Below, one piece after another: positions 12,301 through 24,300 of a DNA stretch of 64,000 nt (within the stretch, counting starts at the first letter, position 1; every line of letters begins with the position of its first letter). Source of the stretch: Distichodus sexfasciatus (taxonomy: Eukaryota; Chordata; Actinopteri; Characiformes; Distichodontidae); the NCBI GenBank assembly GCA_032718565.1, contig JAVGVS010000024.1, forward strand, positions 2,550,452-2,614,451. The letters are read 5' to 3'. The notes below the pieces were generated by a model that was given only the letters and a program-made list of their open reading frames with translations, was not told the DNA's origin and searched no databases. The position numbers and the translations under genes are program-made.

Positions 12301-15300
12301 CACTGATGCATGTCGCTCTGAATAAGCAGCTGGTTAGAGAGTTGGCCCCGTGATCGGAGGGTTTGCTGGTTCAAGTCCAGGACTGGTAAAGTTACCACTA
12401 AGGGTGTTTTTACGTATAGTCCTCTTTAAAGGAACCGAACTCAGTCCTCTAGAAGTGAACAGAAAGGGAATTCGGTTCTTTTTATGTTCACACTGTGAAA
12501 GGGGACTCCACTTTAGCTCAGATGGTGCCCCAGTCCTTTCTCTGTTCATACTTCATTCTTATGGAGCTCTCAGACCTTTACTGCTTTGCATTTTGGGTAG
12601 TTTTCACTTCGAACGAAAACTGTCGACGTGAACCAGGAGCGATTTGTGTTCACAAGGCGCGAGTTAAACGAACCGTGTCGCGGACTTAAAGCGAACCGGA
12701 CTGAGACCTCCTCCCGACGTGGTCTCAGTTCGGTTTGTTTCCGAGGGGTCCAAGTTCGTTTGCCGTGTTCACATATACGTAATCGATCGGAGTTTGCTTT
12801 GAGGGCTAAAACGGACCAAGTGTGAAGACACACTAAGGGACTCGTGAGCAAGGTGTGTGCAAGTTGTTATGTTACGATCAAAAATGTGTGCTGCAACATG
12901 TTAAAGTTTTGGTAGATTTGTTTACTAGGCTTAAGGTATGAACATGGCTGAATGTTTAAATGCAACATATTAAATAAACATGCAGATTTTGGACATTCAA
13001 ACATACATACACAAACGTTTCTTTATTTAGAACTATTCAGAACTGCTTCAACAAGAAGTGTTTCTACAAAAATATGACAGATTTTGATTTATCTTCTCAT
13101 TTACGTTCAAACACGGCATCACTGGACACTGTTTTCTCGTCACAATGATCTCCCGCGCTGCCACCTGGTGGACTGCCAAGAGAGGTGTCTAGTCCCGGCT
13201 CATCGTGGAGGATTTCCAGCCTTCCCATAATATTTACACTTATCCCATGATATGTATATGTTCAGTTCCTGGATAAAGTATCACCATCTATTTTAAGAAA
13301 CTATTTTGCTATATATTTTTTATTTGATTCTCTTTTTAACCTGTAAAAAATGATTTAGTTTCTGCTTTATTTCGCAGTCTTAAGAATAAATCATTTCACC
13401 GCGTGTTACACTTGTATAACTACATATGTGACAAAAAGTCATGAATCTCAGGTGGAATCAATTTGTTGTTAGAGAGAGACTGAGGAAGCATGTGTGTAGT
13501 GTGTAGCGTGTGTACCTGCGGTACAGAGGTTCGATGATGAGGTGCAGCAGTTGGCACAGTGCTATGGCAATGGCCTTGTGGGAGGTGGCGTAGAAGGCGG
13601 GCATCTGCTCCATGATGCTCTGCGCGTGCTGCCAGTCGCCGATCCTGAGCAGGGCTTCCAGCAGGCCCAGCTTCTGGTTGTCGGGAGGCTGCAGAAAAGC
13701 AAAGGGTGAAAAAAGGAGGAGAGTTACACCTCCGCATATGGCCACAGCGGCATGTGAGGGGCTGATCATTTATTTACTCGTCCGACGCTTTCCCCTCTCA
13801 TTATTTATTTTGGGCAGGACGAGACCCAGGGCTGGGCAATACGATCTCCAATCAGTATCACAATTATCTGATTTAATTGTTTTGAGCTTTGTTTTAAATT
13901 AACCATTAAGACTGGGATTATTTTTGAGCACATAATGGGGAAGAAGTATTAAAAGAATGTTAAAAATAACAGAAATAACCGCCATGGCCAAGATCATATC
14001 GATTAGTTGTTCTGAGTCTCTGTTTAGATTCATTTTTCGCCAAATTGTCCAGCCCTAACGACAGCATCTTTTGACGCCGGCTGTCTCACTTTCACACACT
14101 TCCGAAACACACGGCATAACCTTGCAGAGCCCAGTAATAAACATTAGCGAGCCAACACAAGGGAAATGGGGCTAAATAAACTCGATCGAAGTCGTTACTC
14201 ATCAATTCCTGCGAGGCCGAGGGCCAATCTATTCTAACCGCGCGACACTGCCCCCGCGGCGCGGGGACGAAAGTGGAATCGGGCCCCCAACCCGCTGCAG
14301 AACACCAATTAGCTTCGGCAAAGAGTCGCCTCCAACTCGCTGTGGACATTGATTACAGCGACCCAGGCCCGTCCCTTCTCTGCTTATTAAGCGTAATGCT
14401 CACGACACAACTAAAAGGCACACGTTGCAGTGGCTGCGTGCGCCTGGTTTTAAACACACGTTGGCTCGTGTCTGGTAAGTGACGAGGCGGCGCTGTGCAT
14501 CGGGATGCTCAAAAAAGCAGCTCATGCCGCCCCTGCAATCATTCTGTGTCGTGATGAAGCTCGGGTTCTCGAGTTCAGAACGGATGACTGCAAACCTGTT
14601 CATTTCAGGAGTTTGTAGCGGTAAGCCGATGCCTGTGAATATGTTTAATAGCTTAAGGAAGGCATCTGTCTTTTAGGAGAAAATGTCTTTTAGAAATTTG
14701 ACGCTTGGTGCTGAAGTTTACCTTCTCGTTCTTCTCTTCCTCCTTATCTTTCTCCTTGTCTTTGTCCTCGCTCTTCTCCGAGGGCACCACCACCATGGTG
14801 AGCTTGCGGGCGATTTGCTTGGCCTCCAGGATCTCACGCTTGTGCTCCTCCACGATGGTCGTGTCCAGGGGGAGCAACTAGGAGGGCAGAGAGTAAAGAG
14901 GTTAAACTACTGACACGGTGGAAATGAAGCAGACACACTGCCCTCGCTACTTCTGCTCCAAACAAACTGAAGCTGGACGCTACATCTTCCAAAGGGGAAA
15001 GAAAGAGCCGGGGTAACACACAGTGGTGTGCTAGTAAAATAATACAACAGGTGCAGTGATTTATTGCAGTGCAAATATACATGTAAGCACTATTCCTCAA
15101 GACTACATTAAGGAACATAAGAAAGGCTGGGAGCAAAATATGAATAAATGAGGATTGCGTCAAGACTTTATGCACCGTCTTGCCTCCAGCAACAGTGTGC
15201 ATTCCTTATGTATTCAAGGCAATATTATTACTTTATCATCATGGCATATTACCGCTTTTTTTAAGCTATTTTCTTTTCTGGAATGGACAGCAAACTGCCC

Positions 15301-18300
15301 GTATACATCACAGCAGATAAGACCCATGGCTACTGTTGATACGTGTCGTAGCTTCTGTTTAAGACTCAAACGAACGTCTGACGCACGAGTGTTTCCTCCA
15401 TCTCTCTATTACATCTGTCCTAATCGTGACCACTGCCGTCCGCGCCTTGTTTGAAGCATCTTTCAAAGTTGTGGTCGAGATTCTCAAATCAGGGGTCTTC
15501 CCCATCGTACCACAACCTCTGAAGACAAAAATGTCACAAAGGAAGTAACCACCAAGTAACCTCAACTCCTCAAAAAGATTCCCCTGGTTCCAACTCCAGC
15601 CTCAAACAGTTGAATGACAAGTATTTGTTGCCTGGACTACCTTCACATTCCTTAACAAAGTCAGAAACACCACTGAAATACTGCCAAAAGTATTGGGACA
15701 CCCCTCCAAATCACTGAAATCAGGTGTTCCAATGGGGCTTGTTTTCAGGAGTCGGGTTTGACCCCTTAGTTCCAGTGAAAGGAACTCGTAACGCTTCAGC
15801 ACACCCAGAGATTTTGGACTACTTCAAGCTTCCAACTTTGTGGGAAGTTTGATGACCGCTCCTTCCTGTTCCAACGTGACTGCACACCAGTGCACAAAAC
15901 AAGCTCCATAAAGACATGGATGAGCGAGTTTGGTGTTGAGAAACTTGACCAGCCTGCACTGAGCCTCGACCTCAACCTGATAGAAGACCTTTGGGATGAA
16001 TTAGAGCGGAACCTCTTTTTTGTGGCGCTTTTGTTGAAAACGCAGCTCTAGTGACTTGTGGTCAAGCGGCGCTTTTTACCCTGTAAATTGGCTGTAAAAG
16101 GCAGTGCTTTTTACAGCGCTCAAGTGAAGTGCCTTTAAGGTGAATTGTGGCACCTCCTGCGTTCCAAAGATCTCAGCACGAGGTATGAGGCAGATACGAG
16201 TGTTTCAAGTGCACGTGCAAGCAGAGTTAAGTGCGCCTACATTCTCTGTGTCTACATCCGCGTGGCACCATGGCGACTACTGCAAACTCATCCAACACCA
16301 TGAAAGTATATTGCCGTAAACATTTGGCAACACCACGAAATAAACGATAGGGTATAATATGAAACGTTTTAATCTCGTCATCCGATATATTCCGTCATAT
16401 CGTCCAGCCCTACCAGAGAGCAAGGAAGAGCGGCCACTCACGTGCACGTAGAGGTCTTCCAGAGCGATGAGGTGATGCTGGAGGAGGGCGGCAGCGACGT
16501 GGTACAAAGACGCCGGCGTCTCTCCGTTGGGCTCCTGTGCGGGAACAGAGCACTAATTAACACACATCATCTTCAACACAAACATATCATACAGTTCAAA
16601 CGGCAGAACGCGAGAACACGCAGCACAGCTGAAAGCCATTTCTCTTGCTATAAGAGAGTTAGTCAGGCCTCTCCCTTCAAGTAACAGTTCATTTTTTTGA
16701 GGCGATAAAAACCAAGTGACAAATTCACTCGACGCCAGCTCTGACTAGCGCTCTTTGATGAATTAGATTAGACCATGAATCTCGGGACTGTAGAAGTCAG
16801 CACAACCACACTCGACTGTACCCTTGGCTCCATGGCTGCGAACAAAGAAGCGGTCGTAAAGATCGGAACAAGAAAAAAAATAAAAATAAAACTTCTGACG
16901 AATCTGCCTTGCTCCCGCTTTGTCAATGCGGAATGACGTGGAGACGTTAGTCAACGGCTTCCTGCAGACAAAGTAGGCCGAGACATTATTCTAACGCTGC
17001 GTTCTCCAGCCCCGCTAGGGCTCCAACATCGTTTTGTACAAAAGGCATCTTTTGCTGACCTTGTTAGCACTCACAAAGAAAATGACGACAGCTGTGCAGC
17101 ATCATCACAGAATTTCATCGCTGAATAGGTTTGAGAAATATCGAGGCAGATGACTGGGTCCAGTTTTGTTTCTAAATGTGAAATTTGACACCTCTCTCAC
17201 AGGCTCATGGTGGCCAGAGCGAAGAGACCTCTGTGGACCGTGTCTGCACTGCATCAAGTTCGACAAACACAAACCTCAGTTGTACCACGTTTTTTGGAAC
17301 GCAGATCCAACACGTTATCAAGATGAGGGTTACGTTCCAATCCACGTAATATTGTACTACGAAGTATTAGCCACTTCATCACCTCCTTCCGTCTTAATAG
17401 TGAAACCACATTAAAACGAACTCAAATTCGGTACTGCAAATTTATAATGTGGTACCAAGTCAAGCAGAGCGAGTACAGATGCTGATTTTGCTCAAGAAAT
17501 TTTGTTCCACTGCATGTTTACAATTTTAGCACAAAAATAACGCCATACTATTTGGTGATACAGCGTTTCACCTCCACGAGAAATCTGGTCATGTTTTGAA
17601 TAGAATAGCCTTTATTGTCACTGTTACGGGAACAATGAAAAAGAGTTTGGTAGCTCTTCGTGGCAGCATAATTAAGAAAATAAATTTTTAAAAAAGTACT
17701 GCAAGTATATTGCAAGATCTCTTGCAAAGATCTTTTTCCCCCATTTGAGTTCCTTATTTTAACATTATTTACCCTAAGATCAGACTGCAGCATGAGGTAA
17801 AAACGGCCAATCTCTGTTACAACTGATCTTCATAGGGTAGGGCCCTATGACTTCCACAATGGGGAAAACGCGGACGGAATCGCGGAATTCAACAAATAAA
17901 ATGGATCCGTTGTAAGACGCGGAATGCCGTATAATTGGCTGATATCGGTGTGTAGGCCAGGCAAAGCAATGGTTTCTAATCAATTTTGGCTGCAACCCCC
18001 TGTACGTGTTACCTGTTGAGGCGGGACTCAGCTTTCCACACACACAAACGCACAGACACAGAGGGGGAAACGTCAACGGTCAGCTATGGTGAAGAGGCTG
18101 AAACACCAAAGTCCTCAAAACAATGACGGAATTAGAGTTTCAGTGTTAAGTTTAGAGCAGAACAATACTTAAATGATTTTTATGAATCGGGAGAACAACT
18201 CTCCTGTAAGTTTTGCCAGCACACGATAGACTGCACCCGCAAGAACACGTGACGACCACTTACAGTCAAACACTCACACCAAGAGGCAGTACGGAGGTGG

Positions 18301-21300
18301 TAAAGTAGCCTAAAAACAGGTTAAGCACACTGCAATAAACATACTAATATACTACATTTCTGAAGTGCATGTCCAAGAAATAAATATCACAGCATTTCTC
18401 ATGTAGCTTCCATCTCTCCAACTGACTGCAGTAAATAAAAAACAAATACTATCACATTGCCCGCTTACGCAAACCCAATTTGCCGGCGAGACGTCGCAGG
18501 TTTGCCAGCTAAAGCCCACCAGCGTGTTTCGTTCGACGACACATGCAAACATCGCCGCCTTGTCAGGGTTATTGCAAGCTGGCAAACGAACCCTTCATTT
18601 GCGATTAAGACGTGGCGAGTTTGAGACACGTGTCTCGGCTGGCGCGGATCCCGCTGTGGAGTCTCCGTCTGAAAGGTGCACTTAAGCTGTTAGCCAAACC
18701 CTGTGATACTGTCATTCTCTCAGCAACAGGAAAATGAGGGAAAAACTAGATGGTGAGGGGTTGGGGTGAACTTGCCTGGTGAAACTTGAACTTGAAGCCC
18801 AGGATGTGGCACAGCGTCTGATGCTCGCACATGTAGGACTTGATGAGGGGGATGAAGAACTCATCCTGGTCCGAGCGGCACTCGTACACCGCCAAGATGA
18901 TGTCCAGCACCCGGTTCGGGTCCAAGTTGAAACAACCTGGGGACAGTTGTGGCTCTACTTTTGTAGATTATTTTGTGTGATGCTACAAGAATTACACATT
19001 AGTATACTACATTAATGAACTACAGCAGAGTTGTGACTGTTACGCTTGCAATTTCAAACCCGTCCCCATAATTCAGAACAATTAAATTAATTCCATCATA
19101 ACGCTCCGCCTATGTGCTGAAACGGTGATTACCACAGCAGGGCATTGCTCATCTGGCCAGATTACTTACGATTACAATTTCGTAATTACCCAAGGTCAAG
19201 ATCCCTATTAACAGTCAAGGGAAGAACTTATTACCAATCAATGTCACGAAACGCACACAGGCTCATCGAGATATTGTGTCGGCGGCGAAAATGAAGTGGA
19301 GCGTGCGGCTTGAGTGGGTTATAATGGAAGAGTCCGGCGTACCTATTAATGACTTGATGTTCTCCAGGACGAGTTGGCTGGTGATGTTCCCCGACAGGTC
19401 CTGGCCCAGCTCTGTCACCAGCTTGGCGTAGCCTTCGTTCTCCTCCCGCAACAAGTTGAACTTCTGCTGCTTGTAGCTGAACGAGGCGGAGAAGCGAAGG
19501 AGTCAAGAGAGGCAACAAAAGCAATCAGAGGAGATAAAGCTTTCTCCCCCCGAACCACGTAGGCCTTCGGGGAGGGAGAGGGGGAGGGGTTCTAACAGCT
19601 AGCGGCACGCTCCTGGACTCGTCGGCGGTGCCGGAATCGCGGAGGACGCGGCGCAAATTAATTCTCCCCAGACGCACTTCCACGCACTTTGACGGTTAGC
19701 GTGGTGGGAGCGGCGAGAGTAGATGGATGATGGGAAGGAGAGGTAACCCAAAGTCTCCCAACTTGATAAGAAACTCTTAAAGAAATGCCCACACAAACGC
19801 ACGGAATTAATCTTTGTCAGGGGAGGGCCCCAGCGCTGGGCTTTCTATTTAAAAGAAAATGAGGCAGTGGACAAATTGCTGATTACAGAGCGGCGCTTCA
19901 GGAAACGCAAGGACGTGAACGCGGTGGACGGCGTGAATGGAAAGAGCTGCTTTAAAGTACAGCTGAAAGTGCTCAACTGCGGTATTTTCTACGTACACGT
20001 CCATTTTAGTTAGTCATCAACAGCGCGTGAAGCCAAAAAAAACACAGCAGTGGTCCGTGCTAAAATGAAAAAAAAAATCCCTCTTAACCTCATAATGAAT
20101 ATGAATATAAATATATCAGACCCTGCAGGATTCCACGATGTTGCGATCCTAACTAGGAACGCAAATTTAACCAATGCCTGCCAATTCGTCGCGACCTTGC
20201 AATTTTGACCAATCTCCGCAACTTCTGATCAACGATTGTCGTTTCCTGCAAAACGGTGAGCCATACGTTAGCAAACTGGCTTCCTTGTTCACTTGGAAGA
20301 CAGAGGAAACAAAGCATATTACTACTAGCTAAAAATTAGAGTCCTTATGAAAACCATCAGATACAGTATTTTGCCAGTCTTTTGTTTTCAGGGCAAGCAT
20401 CCTATTTTGTTATATAGAAAATAAAATTATTCAAATGAACTTGACCTTCAAGGGGGATGGGGTGGGTGCCGTTGTGGGCGCCCCCCGAATATAATGGTTG
20501 GGGAAACACTGAATAGAGATTGGTTCACAGTAATACAGAGCAGATATGAACATCAAAGGCACAGACGTTTTTGGGTCATTAGCCGCCTGTGAAGGAGAGC
20601 TGCACTTAGGGTTGAGTTGGGTTTTTTTTATCTAATGTTGCGAGGAGGCAGAATGGCGCTACTTACAAAAGCTTGGTCTTGATTTTGACAATCTTCTGGT
20701 TGAACTGCTGGGCTTGTTTGATGAGCCCCAGGGACTCCAGAGTCTCCGGGTCCAGCCTCTCTTTCAGCACGGCATCGGGAACGCAGAACTGGGGCACGAG
20801 AGGAGAGAGAGAGAGGGACGGCAGCCCTGGAGTTAGCTGCATTCTCTGAGAAGGCCTGTAAACGAGCCATCTGAAACTCGGAATCAGCGTCTGTTAACAA
20901 ATGTCTCAACATCAGCAGGCGCAGCTCCCAAAAAGAAGGGGCGGGGGCATTCAATTTAACGCTGCCACAATCCATATTCAGTAAATCATAATAAATATGC
21001 GAGTCGGGCATCAATAACGGTACGTGCTCCGTTTGTGTATCCAGCCCGAAGTGATCTGCGAACGATTTTTAAAAATAAAGAGTGACGGGCTTATGACTCA
21101 TTCACCTAGGAGCAGAAATTAGCCAACCCTCTATTACAGAACTGCATGCCTCTCAAGCCTATTGCGTTCCGTGGCAGAAGGAAGACGGCGTAAGTTGGAC
21201 AAAAAGAAGGGGGTTAAAAAATTAAGCTTGGGCTCGGACTGCCTCGATTGCCCACCTCAACGATCACGCTCAGGCTGCTTTTTATCCTCGTTTGACTAAT

Positions 21301-24300
21301 TCACATCTAATTTATGACGCCGTGCTTCCGGTTCCCGAGAGAAGCAAGAATTTTCTGGGAGAGGAAAAAAAAAAAAGGCCTTTGTGAGGGTAGTCTAATT
21401 TGCTAGTGGAGGACAGAATTTGGGTCACTCGATACCCTAATGCAGCTAATCTTCAGAGTCGAGGGAACGGGGCAGCAAGCTTACGCTTACGTATGCTGTT
21501 AAAAAAAGTTCTTTACCACAGAGGGCCGGCTCTATGCGCTTTTGCCGCACTTTTTGCAGAGAGGGTGGGAAGATGCAGAGGGCGATGAGGTGGTTTTTTT
21601 GACAGGGCAATGCTGCCACTCGGTGGCGGTGGCTGGCGTACGCTTGCGGTCGAGGTTACACTGGAGGGCGTCATACTGCACTGCAGTGAATAAAATCTCA
21701 CAGCAGGAGCTGCACTCACCAAACATGCTCCCACCAGCTGGATGAAATGGTCACGCTTGTGTTTCTCCTCCAAACATCCGGTTTCAATATCTGCAGACGC
21801 AAGACGGCAATTTTATCAGGGTTTGAGAGTAGCTCAGTGCATCTCAAAAGGTGACAAAACGTTCATATTCTGAATAGAAACAATAAACAAATCAATAAGG
21901 AAGTCTGACCCAGGCTGCACTAATCTCAAGATGAGGAGCTTGAGAGTTCACATTTACATGCAGCAGAAGACGCAGCTTCGTGATCAAAGCAGTCTGAGCT
22001 CACGTAGATTCTTTGAGGGAATTTGGACTACGTTGGATCTAAGAAAAGTAAGCCGAGGGCTTTGCCGACACAGGTCATGCGTGCTTGTGATGAACGCGTT
22101 TTAGCATGGTGCCCAGTGCTCATTTGATCGGTTTTCTTCTTCTTTTGACGACTTCCGTTAAGAGTCACCACAGTGAGATATTCACTGTCTGGAAATGTTT
22201 TACACCAGATGCCCTTCCTGTAATTTATCCAGGTTTGGGGCGCTCACCAAAATAACAAATGATCAAAAATAGCAATAAAAATATTTAAAACCGGATCTGC
22301 ATTTTGACAGTCAAAAACTGACTTTACATTGTGAACAAAGTTTCATCGTTTGATCATTTATATGGAGTTCAGGCAGAAAATTCAAGTTACTTTGTTGACA
22401 ATGGACAGTCAAATTTGGAGTGTCAAATAAAAAAGGGTAAATTCTAATTTTTGACATTTTTCATCCTCGGTTTATCTTTTTACATAAACAACACCTCATG
22501 TGTTAATTGTCCAACAATGGAAAATGGTTGATTTTTGAAACCAGAATCCATCTTACCCAGTACACAGAAAACATCAGCTAAAACAGAAGGCATGTCTTCT
22601 CGCAGCTCCTGAAACAAAAAGGCAAACCGAATTAATGACCGTTTTGATGCAAGATAAAGAAGTCTCATGGATGCATTTAACTTTTTCATTTTAAACTGCA
22701 GCTCTTTAAGCACTCGTTTAACTTATCCCAGCTAAACAAACCGGCCTTGTGAAGCCCCTCAAGGTCAAGTCCAAGGTCAAAAGCGGAAATTCAGCTAATA
22801 CAAAGAGAACCAAAGAATCGTACTCTCAGAAAGCAAAATGATGGGGGCAATCAATCAGCAGCGGGGGTTGCAGCTTTGCTTGGGACGGTAGTTTCATCAT
22901 CCCTGATAAACTGTCACAACGGCAGCAGAGCCAATCTGCGCAGTGCTTTTTTTTTTTGGCTTCCATGCGCCGCAGATGAAAGGAGCAACTATCGCACGAA
23001 AACACACTGGGGGCCTGATCTGAAAGTTTAAAAGAGAGCCAGACAACCTACAAGACGTCAAATTTTGCGTCTCCCGCTCAGCCTGACAGCTCCCAGCGGC
23101 GGGCTCCGAAACGAGCGTCGGAATGGAACCCAATTTACTCCGGCGAATGATTTCACTTGTTGAAATGTGGCCCTTGCTACCCAAGTTCAATAGTAATTCT
23201 TGGCATCACTGAAGGGAGAAGGAGCGCTCTGCCTGCGCGGGTAAACAAACACGCAGAAATGTCATTTCGTGGCACGGACTGAGATGAATGGGTTTATTCC
23301 ACTCGTCAAGACTGTACATTCATCTTGATTGTTGGCCTCCGATATTAAAGGTATAGTTTGTTTTTCCTAAAACTGTTTTAGACCGGACAGATCTTCACAA
23401 AGAAAATGGCTGACTGATAACATAAAGCTAATATATATGAATGATCCTGTTGCAAAGGCAGCAATGTTTCACAAATACAGTCCATTACTCTTTTACCACT
23501 ACTGATACAAAGTGCCCAGATTATTCAGTAACACTGTTCATTTCCAAAAAAGACGACAAGGTGTCATTCCGTCCGACAATACCATAAAGGTTGCGTTATA
23601 TTGAAAACAGCATCTGAACAAAATGAAACTGCACATATTGGTCAAATCTCTTCATTCTTCAAACGATGCTGCCTTGTTCTTTTTCTGCAACTCCACAACA
23701 CAAACACAAAGCAATTCTGAGACAGGACAGCCCATTTTAAACAGAAGACCACGCTACAATGACGGGGGGTGGGGGGGTGCAGTAGACAGTGGAACGGACT
23801 CGTGATCAAAGTCCTGGACGAGTCCCGGATGAGTAAAGTTAAAAACCTGCCCACTTTTCCTTCAAATGCTGTTTTGTAGCAATTCTGTTCCATCAGGTTG
23901 CAGAGAATCAGACATAATTAAAACACCGCCGCAGAAATCAGCTATCCATGCACCAGTTCCACAGAATCCCTGGAAGACGTTTATTGCAAACTGTATAAAT
24001 CATCAACCACAGATGGGATCAGAATACATGTGAAATTACTCCCTACTGACTCGGAACAGGCGGTGCACAAAACTGCAATTGCTGAGCAAATGATGACAAA
24101 AACACTGATTGTGAACGAAGACGCAGCCTTTAGCATTTTTGTTTATATTAATATTACTTGTATGTATTCATACGTCTCATCCCTTCACCAAACCACTTCA
24201 ACCTCTTGCTTCCGTTGCAACACACGCAGACTAGTGATGCAAACATTTCTCGAGTCAACATGCAGTTACTGATCTTATCATATCACATCAAGCAGCAGAC

